Origin: Elgaria multicarinata webbii
Taxonomy: Eukaryota > Chordata > Lepidosauria > Squamata > Anguidae
Assembly: GCF_023053635.1 (NCBI RefSeq)
Contig: NC_086172.1
Location: forward strand, 15,467,501 to 15,531,500
Reading direction: 5' to 3'
Length of the DNA stretch: 64,000 bases
Each line of letters begins with the position of its first letter. Positions within the stretch are counted from its first letter, which is position 1. Positions 32,955-45,055 of this stretch are shown one piece after another. Below the pieces are notes generated by a model that worked only from the letters and a program-made list of their open reading frames with translations, was not told the origin of the DNA and searched no databases. A program made the position numbers and the translations under genes.

Positions 32955-35900
32955 TTTTAAACCTTTTTTTATTATTATTACTATGAATATCAACAAACAG
33001 AACAGAAAATACATCGTAAAAAGGCGGGGCCGGAATCAATGCATTGTGTATATAGAATTATCATTTCCATCGTATGTACCATTCCAAAAAAAAAAAAAAA
33101 GTTATACAAAAGTTTCAAGAAGGGCAGAGCAGATATCCATATATTTATCCACTTGCAAGTTACGTCTGTATAGGAAAGGAACCTCTCGTGCAAGCACTGA
33201 GTCATTACTGACTCTTGGAGGGACACCTGCTTTCGCTGACGTTTTCTTGGCAGGCCTTATAGCGGGGTGGTTTGCCATTGCCTTCCCTGGCCGTTATTAC
33301 CTTTCCCCCAGCTAACTGGGTACTCATTTTACTGACCTCGGGAGGATGGAAGGCTGAGTCGACCAGAGCCAGCTGCCTGAGAACCAGCTTCCGCTGGGAT
33401 CGAACTCAGGCTGTGGGGAGAGTTTCAGCTGCAGGAACTGCTGCTTTACTGCTCTGCGCCACACGAGGCTCTTACGTCTATATAACACTTGTTCAAAAGT
33501 TGATAATGTTATTAGATCCTCGATCCATTGCATTATGGGAGGTGTGTATTTGTCCTTCCAATTTGATAGTATAAGTCTTTTGGCTGTCATAAGGGCTCTG
33601 AAGATCTATCTGCGCTGACCATGTGTTAACTTCCAAGAAGCCAGTAGGTAATTTAGAAGGAGATGTACATTATTCCATATTATAGATTGTTTCAGTACAA
33701 AGTTCATCCTTATTATAACCTCCTCCCAAAAGGTAGCAACTATGGGGCATTGCCAAAACATATGAGTTAAAGAAGCATTAGATGCATTGCATCTTCAACA
33801 GTTATGCAAGTTAGACAAACCCTTATTGAAAAGGCATTGTGGAGTCCAATAGATCCGAAACAATTTTTTTTTCCTGAATAAGACGTAACCTGAGATGAAT
33901 AGAAACTTCAGATACAGATGCTAGAGCAACCATCCATTGCTGAGGCAAGATAGAGCACTCCAATTCTCTATTCCAATCTAGTCTTAAACTTTGGGTATCA
34001 GATTTACTTGCTGCATATGTGTGTGTGGATTGTGGATCTACGTGTCAGTTCAGCTGTTGAAAGCGTTTCTAACAATGCTGAAGGCTCTGAAGCTGTAAAA
34101 GCAGCTGAGCCATACGTAGATTCCAGCAAGTGTTGCAATTGCAAGTATTGCCATTGAGCTGTTGCAGATAAATTATATTTAACACACAAATCTGAAAACA
34201 ACAAAAACTCATCATCTGAGCCTATTAATTGATCCAAAGTAAAAAAAAAAAAATCTTATCTGTCCATGTCCTCCACAGAAATGTTTTCTTTTTCCAATTT
34301 TTAAATCTGGGTTTCCCCATATAGTCAATTTAGCATGAAAGAATGGCTCAAACTGTAATTGACGTGATATTATACACCATGTCTCTCTAGCAGCCAGAAC
34401 TGTAGGGGGGGGGGGGGTTTCCTTATTCTGATATAACATGAACCGAGTGCTGTCCATTTGGGAAGAGGTTCTCACCATAAGGCTTCCAGAACTGACCATG
34501 GTGGCATTTCTGAGGGAGCAGAAGATTATCAGAACTTAGTACAAGCCAACAGGTAAGCCTGATGGTACAAAGCTAGGTCTGGAAAACCACACCCATCTTC
34601 TTTAATTGGAAGCTGCATCCATTTCAGATATAGTCAAGGTGGAGAAGAACCCCAGAAAAAATTATGAAACAAAGCATTAAATTGTTGAAAATATTTGCCA
34701 GTTATAAGTAAAGGAATCCCACACAAAACATAAAAAAATCGAGCTATAAGATTCATCTTAAGTGTGTTGATTTTATCCCACAAGCTCAACTTTTGCAGTG
34801 CCCATCTATCTACATCTCATGTAATCTCACTAATCAGTTTATTTAAATTTATTTTGATCAATTGAGATATATCTCATGGAATAAGTATTCCCAGATAGGT
34901 AATATAATCAAGGCACCACCAAAACTGGCCATTAGCCAACACACTAGGAAACATACTATCTCCAATCAGCATCAACCCTGACTTTGGATCAATTAATTGA
35001 GTAGCCAGAAAGATCACCAAAGATGTTAATCAATTTCATCAAAGTAGGAATAGATGCCTGGAGTTTAGAAATAAGCAATAAAATATCATCAGCATAAAAT
35101 AATAATTTAAAATTCTAAGTCAGCATGTACAAACCTGTGAATACTACTAACCTGTCTAACTGAACAAACCAGGGGTTCCAAACATAGATCAAAAATCAAT
35201 GGGGAAAGTGGACATCCTTGTCTAGTACCTCGCTCAAGCATAAAAACTGCAACAGGGACAACAAAAAGAAAAAGAAGAGGGGGGAAAGATGAAGAGCTGA
35301 AACAGTGGTATTGTAAATATAGCAACTGGCACAATGCCCTGAGGCTCTGATCAGCAAAAGACTAAACACAGGAGGAGCAGAGAAGAAGGGAAGAAAGAGT
35401 GGGGAGGAGAAGCAGGCTGGTGATTATTAACACAGCATCACCTCATTTTTGAGATTTAAGTCCAATTAAGAATGATTTTGCTGATTCAGGGATATGGAAC
35501 TTGTTGATTTGATAATCATGATGGACGCACATGATGGCAGGATATTGCAAATAGTATTTTAAACCCATATCTTTAGTTAATAGCATTGCCTTGGTAAACT
35601 TTCTTCTTTGATCCAACACAGCCTTTGAGTAATCAGGGTAGACCATTATTTTTGTATTAGCCAGACCCCAATGGAGATCACCTTTCTGCTGAGCTGTACA
35701 TAAAATAAATTCTTTAGTTGAAGCATAACAGGTCCATCTCTGGGTCCTTGTTTAGAACCACCTGGCACATGGTAGCGCTTTCAATATCCAGCTGAAAATC
35801 TTCAGGCAGTGCAGCAGCTCACATAGAAGTTTTTCCATGAAATATGCTAGGTTTGTCTGTTGAAGTTGTTGAGGAACATCAAGAATGCGCAGATGGGATC

Positions 35901-36444
35901 TTCTAGAATCATTTTCCAAATGGGTGATCCTGGCAGATAGCACACTAGGTGATGCAGCAGCTGCTGTTTCATGAGTGATCACCCGATCCTCCAGCTTGCT
36001 AAATTTAGACTCCTTTTGCTTAAGACGAATATCAATTGAATCCACAATCCCCTGTAGAACACCAATAGAATCCAAGATCACCTGGAGTTGATCCAGCTGA
36101 TCCAGCCACACTGACTGCTGAGACAGCTGTAATGATATATTTTTCATCAAAACACGCAAATCTTCTTCACCATCTGTCTGAGAAGTCTGGGCAGACTTAG
36201 CAGCTGGAGCCTCCTGAGGTGTGGGTGGCATTCCTACAACTTTTTTAGTTTTCGGTGGAGCCATCTTCAAAACCACCCACAAAATACAGCAAGTAATTAA
36301 GCAGAAAGTAAAAGCAAGCAAAACAGAGGCCATGCAAAAAGTTAGTTGATAACAAGGCAGTCAGAAGGCTTGTAAAAAAAAAAATAACTGGAACAGAGCA
36401 GAGCAGGAATGATTTCACTATGCCTTGATCTCAAACCAGAACTT
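32955..36444 (-). mobile_element. L1-clade LINE inserted in the L2, internally deleted
   Basis: A perfect 15-bp duplication (GAAGAGAAAAGTCTT) at 32940-32954 and 36445-36459 bounds it. ORF1 starts at MAPPKTKKV (ATG at 36264). Its coiled-coil region is followed by NDSRRSHLRILDVPQQ, an L1 RRM signature, and the C-terminal domain is at 35646-35443 (DYSKAVLDQRRKFTKAM). Then a small RT piece (ERGTRQGCPLSPLIFDLCLE) appears at 35334. Most of ORF2, including the endonuclease, is missing. It carries the Sauria SINE at 33173. L1 in the broad sense; a Tx1-like subgroup is possible. Confidence 0.88.
33173..33471 (-). mobile_element. Sauria SINE, apparently full length
   Basis: Reading the minus strand, a tRNA-derived head (GAGCCTCGTGTGGCGCAGAG, then GTTCGATCCCAGCGGAAGC as the B-box region) is followed by GTCGACTCAGCCTTCCATCC. 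The body contains GGCAATGGCAAACCACCCCG, and the BovB-like tail has GAAAACGTCAGCGAAAGCAG and GAGTCAGTAATGACTCAGTG. It is flanked by near-perfect 13-bp duplications, TTACGTCTGTATA and TTACGTCTATATA. This family is known from squamates and is the main taxonomic clue. Confidence 0.93.
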
Positions 36445-36651
36445 GAAGAGAAAAGTCTTGACCTGGCGCTGAAAAGATAACAATGTCGGCACCAGGAGAG
36501 CCTCATTGGGGAGATTGTTCCATAATTGGGGGGCCATGAAGGTCCAATCCCTCGAAGTAGGCACCCAGAGGAGGACCTTAGATGTTGAGCATAATGTGTA
36601 TGGGTAGGTTCATGTCAGGAGAGGTGTTCCATCAGGTATTGTAGTCCCAAG

Positions 36652-36925
36652 CAACCGCAGCTTTTAAAGATCAACTAAAAACTTTTCTTTTTCCTAAAGC
36701 TTTTAACACTTGATGTTGTGCAGACTTCTACTGTTACTTTCTACTGTTAGTTTTACCCTACCCTGTGCCTCCTTACCCTACCCTGTACCTGTTTGCATTC
36801 TCTTCCCCTCCTTATTGTTTTACTATGATTTTATTAGATTGTAAGCCTATGCGGCAGGGTCTTGCTATTTACTGTTTTACTCTGTACAGCACCATGTACA
36901 TTGATGGTGCTATATAAATAAATAA

Positions 36926-36978
<53 letters not shown>
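36652..36978 (+). mobile_element. Short L2-type retroposon with (AAT)n tail, second copy
   Basis: It is nearly identical to 8416-8669 from GTGCAGACTTCTACTGTTAC onward, and extends further 5' (CGCAGCTTTTAAAGATCAAC). Inserted within the minus-strand L2 between CCCAAG and CTTTATAGG. The (AAT)n run is at about 36929-36977. Confidence 0.8.
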
Positions 36979-37381
36979 GGCTTTATAGGTTAAAACCAGC
37001 ACCTTGAATTGGGCTCAGAAACAAACAGGCAGCCAATGCAAGCAGGCCAGAGTCAGTCTCGTGAACCTTCTGGTTCTGGTTACCCATCTGGCTGCTGCTG
37101 TGATGTTCAGCTGCCTTTATGCTGTAAATGTAAATATATATATACAAAGTCATTGTTTATCTTATGTATAAGGTTCAGGAAATAAGTAGTCCTCAGGGTA
37201 CTTACAATTTGTAAAGGGGGGTTGAATGCCTGCGTGTTGATTGGATGGTTGAAGGGGAGTGCAGGTTGGCTGAGTAAGAGTGGGAGGAGCTGGAGAAATG
37301 TATCTATATATAGTTAAGTGAGTGAGCTTGTATGAGGTGGTATGAGATGGTCTGTGAAGAGAGTGAGAGAGACAGTGTGTA

Positions 37382-37719
37382 GGGGGATTCCACACGTCAT
37401 ACTGAGGGCGCTTCAATGCACCCCCAGTGCGCCCCCAAAGCGATTGTGTAGCTTGCCTGTTCGAAGAGACGAGGAAGAGGCGTCCTTGCCGCCGCCGCCA
37501 CCCACCTACCTCCTTGCCGGCCGGGTCGGAGAGCTCGGCCGAAGAAGGCACCGCGCCTTCTTCGGCCAAGCTCTCCAACCCGGCCGGTGAGGAGGTAGGT
37601 GGGTGGCGGCGGCGGCAAGGACGCCTCTTCCTCGTCTCTTCCAGGCAAGCTACACGATCGCTTTGGGGGCGCACTGGGGGCGCATTGAAGCGCCCTCAGT
37701 ACGACATGTGGAATCCCCC
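37382..37719. mobile_element. 338-bp GC-rich palindromic MITE with TA duplication
   Basis: The whole element is a near-perfect inverted repeat: GGGGGATTCCACACGTCATA at the left and its complement at the right, with a centre near 37548 (GAAGAAGGCACC / GCGCCTTCTTC). TA dinucleotides flank both ends (37380-37381 and 37720-37721), as for Tc1/mariner insertions. It contains (GCC)n and GGCCGGG blocks and is far GC-richer than its surroundings. Open frames within it are mirror images of each other and so not genes. Confidence 0.85.
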
Positions 37720-38179
37720 TAGGTTAGAATTCTGTGTGGTAGAGAGAAGTAGATGATTTTAGGATTCTATAGCGGGACCTGGTAGAAAAGAAGTGACGAA
37801 AACCAATACGCTTAGAACCTTGTAACCATATGCATTTGCACTGAGGAAACCATTAAGATTGTACACACATTTACTTAAGTTAATAAATTCAAATTATATT
37901 TACAAATATCTGGTGTGGTCTGTGGAGGAGTGTCTGAAGAGAAAACAATTAATGGTGGCAGTGGAATGGGAAACTGAGGGCCCAGTTGCTGGGCTGTGGT
38001 GCTGTGGGGCCTGAAGAATAAAGGTGAGACAGGAGCAGCACCAGTAGGCCTAAACCCTCACACATGTCATCAGCACTGGGGGTATTGAAGTGGTCCTGGA
38101 TGCTAGTGGCGTGGACAGCCCTGTCAGGTAGCTTGTGGGTGTCTCAGGTGAAGTTGAGATGACATAGGGGCCGGGTGTC
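37720..38179. other. No recognisable feature
   Basis: Unique sequence with no recognised repeat. Confidence 0.5.
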
Positions 38180-38420
38180 AGAGCTGCATTTTGCACAAGC
38201 TGCAGCTTCTAAACTGTCTTCAAAGGCAGCTCCATGTAGAGTGCATTGCAGTAATCTAACTTGGAGGTTACCAGAGCATGGGCGACTGAAGCCAGGTTAT
38301 CCCTGTCCAGATAGGGGCATAGCTGGGCCACCAACCAAAATTGGTAGAAGGCACTCTGTGCCACGGAGGCCACCTGGGCCTCAAGTGACAGAGATGGTTC
38401 TAGGAGAAACCCCAAACTTT
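38180..38420 (-). mobile_element. L2 coding fragment, minus strand
   Basis: On the minus strand it reads SLSLEAQVASVAQSAFYQFW, then LCPYLDRDNLASVAHALVTS and KLDYCNALYMELPLKTV. This is the same L2 C-terminal segment as at 25370 and 53630. Both ends are truncated and no tail remains. Confidence 0.88.
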
Positions 38421-38889
38421 TACTGCAAATATTATTTTTGCTCAGATGCAAGTCCTGGCTTTCCTTTGGGCTGTGAGGAAACAGACAAGAAGAAACCACC
38501 GCCCCTCCTTTGCACATATGCCAGGGAGGGAGGGAGGCACTCTGATTCAACTGTGTCTCCCATTTAAAGGAGCCCCGGGGAAACAGCAGCAGGACCTTCC
38601 CTCCTCCCTCTCCTCCCTTGTAATCCAACTTGTATCAATTCATATCAATCCTGCCAAAGAAACAGGAAGTACCACAGTGCTGTATTAGCAATGGGATTTC
38701 CCTTAATGTAGAGAAGCTCTGTGATATATTTCAAAATGGAATAAGGGTGGGAGGGGAACTATGAGAGATCTCCTGTTTGATTACAGTGTCATTAAATTGA
38801 TCCAGAAACTTCCATGAATGGCCAGAAATGAACATGCTATGAAGAGCTCGTTTAGAGAATATACTAAATATACAAAATAAATATACTGT
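38421..38889. other. No recognisable feature
   Basis: Unique sequence. Part of it (about 38700-38850) resembles, inverted, the sequence near 32460-32600 (CATAGCATGTTCATTTCTGGCC-like), so it may be a short duplicated segment. Confidence 0.4.
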
Positions 38890-39020
38890 ATTTTGTATTT
38901 GTGTTTTTAACCTGTTGGTTGTTTTATTATGGTTTTAATTTTTGTGAACCACCCAGAGAGCTTCGGCTATTGGGCGGTATAAAAATGTAATAAATATTTT
39001 TTTAAATGTAATAAATAATA
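38890..39020 (+). mobile_element. L2 3' tail
   Basis: GTGAACCACCCAGAGAGCTT, then CGGCTATTGGGCGGTATAAA and AATGTAATAAAT, repeated once more after a T-run. It is 5'-truncated. Confidence 0.85.
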
Positions 39021-40309
39021 GAGAACACCCAAGTCTGTCCAAGCAATGGAGGGGCCTTGACATTTATAATTAGCATAATGTTATACAATAGGCAATTGGA
39101 TACTCTGTATATAAAACAGAATGTGTTATAATTCTATGTGCTATTTTACTAATTCATCATTTTATTCCTGATGTAAAGTGTTACATATAATGACTATTTA
39201 TGTGAAAATAGATCAGAGGAAGACTCATTTTTCAAGTAGTTCTTTCTCCGTGTACAGCCTGACTCTATGTAGTGGCAGCCACATCTAATGAATTCCCATG
39301 TATTTGACCTGGAACTAAGTACATAGTGAATGTTCAGTTGCGGGGCTGGCCTTAGGGTGGATGAGCTGGCCAGATGCCCAGGGCACCGAGCTGAACAGGG
39401 GGTGCCAAACGGAGCTTAGTGTCTGTGCTTCCTCTTAATGTACTTTCTACAGTGATCTCGGGGGGGGGGGGGCAAGAAGCAAGTGTCTGTAACTTTTTTC
39501 CCCGAAAGTTCTACATGTTGTTTGGGTACTAACCACAAAAACAGACTGCCTTCAATTAGCTTTATATCATGGCTGTGTACCACCTTGGGCCCAAACCCTG
39601 AATCTAGGTGGTGTGATGTGTGAAGTGCTTCAGGATGCCTCAGCCCAACGTGGGGGTGATGAAGAGCCACTCCCCTTGCCTGCCTGCGGGAATTACCTGA
39701 GCTGTCTGGCAGTTGCAGCACTTTTAAACAAAGATGGGGGCTCTGTAGTTTCCTAGATCTAAGGTTTCAAACTATGGACACCATTTTAAATGAAGATGGG
39801 GGGCACCAAGCTTTGCTGAAGGGAGGAACCAAGCTGAGCTGCTGGGTGGGCGCCTGGAAACTCAACGGCCGACTTACTTTAGGTGTCTGGATCTTGTTTC
39901 AGATCCAGATCTGAAGCAGGTTGGTCAGGGCGCAAAGCGTTCCGAATCAGCCTCTGGGTCAGGGGGGTCCATGCACAGCCCTATTTTAAAGTATATTTCC
40001 TTTTCAATTTCCAGTTTGATGTCATTTGTGCTAGGTAAAAATCAGTACAATCCTGTCGTAACTTCTTCTGTAGCTAGAGCACTTGAAATCATCCAAAATT
40101 AAAGTAGGGCAACCTCCAACCATCAGGCCCAATGAGCAGGCCCTGCCCACTCCCCCCATGAAGCTCCATCCCCTCACCAAGCCCTGGAAGCTACTAGGAG
40201 CTTCCTGAGGAGACTTATTGTCATAGTCACAATTGGTGCTCTTGACCCAGAGTTGTGACTAGGTTTTGTCAATGTAAAACAAGAACTCGGTGATCCATGG
40301 CTGCCAATT
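39021..40309. other. No recognisable gene; possible unknown repeat at 39330-39985
   Basis: GGGGCTGGCCTTAGGGTGGA and CCATGCACAGCCCT bound a GC-richer stretch that looks repeat-like. I could not assign a family or ends. Confidence 0.35.
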
Positions 40310-40340
<31 letters not shown>

Positions 40341-40945
40341 TTACATTTTTATACCACCCAATAGCCAAAGCTCTCTGGGCAGTTCACAAAAATTAAAACC
40401 ATTAGGATCATAATAAAACATCCAACAAGCTAAAAACCCAAATACAAAATACAATATATAAAGCACAACCAGCATAAAACCACACAGCAGAAATTCATAT
40501 AGGATTAAAATACAGACTTAAAACAGCAAAGTTTAAATTTAGATGTTAAAATACTGAGAAAATAAAAAGGTCTTCAGCTGGCGATGAAAAGAATACAGTG
40601 TAATCGCCAGGCAGACCTCTCTGGGGAGCTCGTTCCACAGCTGGGGTGCCACAGCGGAGATAGCCCTCCTCCTAGTAGCCACCTGCCTCACTTCGTTTGG
40701 TAGGGGCTCACAGAGAAGGGCCCCTGTGGATGATCTGAATGTCCGGGCAGGTACATATGGGAGGAGGCGTTCCTTCAAATAACCTGGCCCCAAGCCGTTT
40801 AGGGCTTTGTATGTTAGTACCAGCACTTTGAATCGGGCCCGGACCTGGACTAGCAGCCAATGAAGTTGTAAAAGAACTGGCATGATGTGATCTCGCCGAC
40901 CAGTCCCTGTTAGTAAACGGACAATTTTCCGTTTACTAGTGGACA
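40310..40945 (-). mobile_element. L2 LINE 3' part, minus strand
   Basis: (TTTA)n tail, then ACCACCCAATAGCCAAAGCT. The minus-strand frame 40946-40539 reads GRRDHIMPVLLQLHWLLVQV, then KALNGLGPGYLKERLLPYVP and NELPREV, the L2 C-terminal block. It is 5'-truncated near 40930. Confidence 0.9.
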
Positions 40946-41084
40946 ATTTTCTTTCTTTTTTCTTCTTCTGTGGCTTTATCGACCATTGGAATGATGGAGG
41001 TGAGCGTTAGACAATTTTGCCAGGTAGCCCTGCCTCACTCAAATAGTGTGAATTGCTGTTTGAGATAACTTGACTTGACACTGG

Positions 41085-41225
41085 GGCCGTAGCTAGACCT
41101 AAGGTTTATCCCAGGATTGTCCTGGGGTCAAACCTGTTCATCTAAGTGCCACACAGGGCATCCAGCATTCAGGCAGGGACGAACCCGGGATGATCCTGGG
41201 ATAAAGCTTAGGTCTAGCTACGGCC
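41085..41225 (+). mobile_element. 141-bp MITE, GGCC-ended family, copy 4
   Basis: Inverted ends are GGCCGTAGCTAGACCTAAGG and its complement. It is flanked by the 3-bp duplication TGG (41082-41084 and 41226-41228). Length is again 141 bp. The clean duplication supports a recent insertion. Confidence 0.85.
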
Positions 41226-41228
41226 TGG

Positions 41229-42127
41229 ATATTGGAAAATCTCACAATATTCAGAATGAATGCCTCAATTTGTCACTTCTAATATCTGCCCAAAACATTC
41301 TGGCAGCCATTCTGAAATCTACTATACTTTCACTGAGTCCAAATATAAGTTCCACTTACATGAACAAAAGGCATGTTTTCACAATACTTTTGTGGTAATC
41401 AGTTATTCTCTCAATAATTCAACCTTTGTGAATAAAATCATCTTCATTTTCATAAAATATTTGTCCCAAAGGATGGGTATGCTTGCAATGTCTCCTTTCA
41501 TGCCAAACTGTCTTCAACTGTTTGTGCATCAATAAACTGATGCAGAAAAACAACAAAAAAGATGTGCAAAAACATTTGGAAGCTTTGCTTAAATTGAGGA
41601 ACTGATCAGACAGGGTGGGGACTGCCATCTGGGAAATTTCCCTGGAGCCACATGCCAACAGTGGCCATGGCCAGATCCCAAAGTGTGCATGGCCTCTGCA
41701 CCCTCTCACTCCCACATGCTCAACCTTCATCCACCCACCCCCGCCTCCGCCTCACACATGAAGACAGAGACAGGGCAGCCGCCTCTCTGCTGCTCCTGCA
41801 TAGGTGACACGGGAGCTGCTCCAACCGCCAACACCAACCGCCCCCATCCTTCAAGGCACTCGAAGCAGCTGCTCCCAGTGAGGTGCCTCCATCTTTTCCA
41901 ATGGGGGAAGGTTCAGAGAGGGGGTGGAGCCTTCAAAGGAGGGGCATAGATTCAGGGAGGGGGAGGGGCGATGGTAGAACCGCCACTGGTTGGATGGGAA
42001 GGCCTTGCAGACCTAAGCTGGCCCCACAAGCTGGGTTCTCCTCACCCCTGCTGGTGAAGAATGTAAACTGGCAGGTGAGTTTTCCACAGAAAACAACAAC
42101 GATTGGAAAATGGATCAGCAAATATTA
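41229..42127. other. No recognisable feature
   Basis: Unique sequence, GC-rich between about 41690 and 42060. No domain in its open frames. Confidence 0.5.
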
Positions 42128-42195
42128 ATATGACTATGATTATTAGTTTATAAAGTGCCATAGATGTACATGGCCCTGTACAAAGACTTCTTACA
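42128..42195 (-). mobile_element. L2-type tail fragment (diverged)
   Basis: TATAAAGTGCCATAGATGTA followed by CATGGCCCTGTACAAAG is a diverged, inverted form of the tail at 8560-8612. Confidence 0.5.
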
Positions 42196-43367
42196 GAAGG
42201 TTTTGCATCTGTGTAATGGATTTTGGTTGCTTAATTTGAATCCTAAGCAGGAAAGAAACTCCCATGGAAGTGTGAGGGCCTACGATAAAACCCTGAGATA
42301 CATCTCTGCAAGTAAGATCATAATTCAAGTACAGGTGAACATGAGGGAAGCTGCACTTGATTATAGTGAAATATTTTGGTGCAGGGAAAGTCTGGTTCTT
42401 CAAGGCATGTGAAAACACATCGCTCAAATTGCAACATGTGTTTTCAACCATCATTTTCAATGTGCTGTACTGTGGCCGTGTTTTCATGGGGTGGTATTGC
42501 TGATGAAGGAGAGGGATGTGCAAATTTAAATCCTTCCTTCCTCCTGCTTCAGAACTCCCCTGCTCCCTCCTGGCAGGGAAACAAGAGCAGCTAATAAATC
42601 CCCCAGTTGAACAAGCAAAAAGAAGTAGCAGCAACCCTCACCCACATATATACAAATCAAGCAGACACCGAGAGAGGAAAGGAAGGGGGGAGACTCTTTA
42701 GATCTGTGTGTGTTTTTAACCATTTTCCACTGCAAAGGAACACATTGTTCCTTAGTAATGCTCTTCAAAGCAAGACAAGGCTGGTCAGTTTCACCCAAAT
42801 GTCTTGTCAGTTTCAAGCGAAGTCCTTTGGCTGTTTCTGAATCCATGTGGCTGTGTGTATTTGTGTCCTTTTCCATCCCTCTCTGCCCAGTTCCCCTACC
42901 CCCCTCCTTGCTCTCCATGGGGGTGGGGCTCCTCCCAACATCACAGACACAGGCTGTGTGTCTCTTCCCTTATTGATTCATCTCCCTAAAACATGTGTTG
43001 CTCTTGTTCTTATTTGAATGGGAGTTCCTTTGAGCATGTGAAGCTGAGTGGGGGATGGCAGAAGACACGAACAGGGGGAAGCAGAGATGGAAATGTTCTC
43101 CATGGGGGGGGATCCTGCAACTCCCCACCTTTTTCTCTTTTTTTTTTTTAACAATGGGGGTCCAGTTTTTATGGGGAGCCCCCACATGGGAAAGGATGGC
43201 TTAATCCTCTCACTAACTGTGATTTCCCCCTCAATTCCTCTGCCTGCATTTGAAGTCTCCTCCTCCGTACACTGGGAGTTGAGATGGCCACTTCCTACCT
43301 CGCTTCACTCCCCCATCCCAGCCACCCACCCTGTGGGTTTTTTTTCCTTTTTAAAGTTGCAAAAATT
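42196..43367. other. No recognisable feature
   Basis: Unique sequence with many overlapping short open frames on both strands, none with a domain or splice context. Confidence 0.5.
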
Positions 43368-43467
43368 AAGACTGCAATCCAAGGGGCCCTAATTTGGAAA
43401 TGCATTCCATTGAACCCAATGGGATTTATTTACTGAGTAAGCATGCAGAAGAGTCGACTGCAGTCTT
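43368..43467. mobile_element. About 90-bp fold-back MITE (diverged)
   Basis: AAGACTGCAATCC at the left and GACTGCAGTCTT at the right are mirrored, with CCATTGAACCCAATGGGATT in the centre. Related to 5816. Confidence 0.6.
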
Positions 43468-45055
43468 ACCTAACATTCTACTTTGGTGTTCAGTAACAAG
43501 TGAAGCAAATGCCAGTGCAAGACCCTGTTGTCCGAGGGGGAGTTGTCCCCACTTCAAACAACCAATAAATGGTAGGAGGTACAAAGAAGAACTGGATGGG
43601 GTGGGGATAACAACATGTGTGAGTGAACCTCAACGGATCTCCGCAACGCGCTACAGCAGAGGCGTAAGTTTACAAGTTTTCATATGCTATATAAGCACTA
43701 TATAAGCACGATATAACCGAAATGGGATAATTCAAGGGTAAACCGGAACAAAAGTGTATGTGGGATGAACCTCTGCATCTCCAAGGAAATGTCAACATGT
43801 TGAAGGACTCATAAATACAAAGTTAAAAGCCCTGTCTGTATTGTAGCACATGTTTTCACTGAGGTTCTGAACAAAATGCTTACCTTTCACTAGTATGATA
43901 AAGAAAAGACTAATGTAGCTTTCCTGCACACTGAAGCATGAAGCATGGATAATTTAATAATGCTGATAAATCTTAAAGCCAGGAGCATTTGGCTTAACAC
44001 ATGACCCAGTTTTTCAATCAATTGGAAACATTTACATAACAGGCTACTTCTCAGGCTTTACATTTTCTTGAGAAAGGAAGAAAGGACTGGAGCACATCCT
44101 GACAAATCCTTCAATGGGGCACATCTTACATTGATTCCCCCATTAAAGTCTTGCAGAATCTCCTCCTTTCTCAACGACGCCTCAGGGGAAAGAGTCTGAA
44201 ATCAAGATCCCTGAATGGGGCAGCCTGGATCCTTGGAACAAGAGGACATGGGGTTGGGAACCTCTGTAGCCAGATATCTTGACTGCAGAGCAGACTCATC
44301 CCCTTCCTTTGTAAGAATGAATGTAGCAATTACCACGCCACTGGCTTATGTAGAAAGGGACTGATTGGCAAATACAGAAACCAATGGGAGGCACACTTGT
44401 CCCCAGGCCTGGGCTCTGCTTGGCAAGAAACAAGGGTGCAATTGCATCAGCGGATCTTCTTCTCAGTCACATTTCTTCTAGCTCCTGCTCCTTCCATAAC
44501 GTTCTACCTCTTTGCAGCCCACCACTATCTATTTCTGCCTCTGTATTTCAGAATATCAACAACTCTTGGTGTCTGTATTTGAGAAACCTGTCTATGAAGT
44601 GCCCTGCCTGTTGTGGGGCTGTTTTCACCCGCAGTTTCCCTCTCCTGGGGTGGCATCACGTAATCCCAACACCAAGGAGAGAGTGTGGGGGTTTCCAGCA
44701 GCCATCCAAGTAACCAGAGGAGCCCCTCCCCCTCTTCCTGGTGGAAGGTGACCAATTGCCGGTTGCCTTCCACCAGGCGCCCCACCCTCGCATTGGCCCC
44801 GGAACAACATCAGATGGCAGAAGAGCCCCAACTTTTTCAATACGCAGCTCCATGGGAGAGCCCCGGGGTAGCTGCAAAGCTGCACCTGTGTGTAACTGAC
44901 CCAGCACAGATCCACACCCACCATGGGGCTTTCCCCACATATAGACAGCCCCCTGGATAATGAACCATTCTCTTCCTGCCCCCCTTCACATACACTTACA
45001 CTTTCTGTATTTTATGTTAGGTTTGTGGGTTCTGCTTTCTTGCCACTATAGTTTA
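43468..45055. other. No recognisable feature
   Basis: Unique sequence. The GC-richer part at 44380-44950 has overlapping open frames in several phases but no recognised protein or splice-bounded exon. Confidence 0.5.

Larger units (their letters stand above)
32725..37117 (-). mobile_element. L2 LINE 3' part, minus strand, split by nested insertions
   Basis: The 3' tail is at 32725-32954: (TTTA)n, then CCCCATAGCCGAAGGTCTCT. The body resumes at 36445 (GAAGAGAAAAGTCTTGACCT, GGCGCTGAAAAGATAACAAT), is broken again at about 36652-36978 by another short retroposon, and ends near 37117. On the minus strand the body encodes the usual L2 C-terminus. It is the oldest layer of a three-level stack. Confidence 0.85.

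Noticed and set aside
37162-37756. Arg/Pro-rich open frames at 37.2-37.7 kb on both strands
   Set aside because: They are mirror translations of the palindromic MITE.
42191-43187. Cluster of overlapping frames at 42.2-43.2 kb as small genes
   Set aside because: All phases on both strands are equally open, which indicates base composition and not coding.
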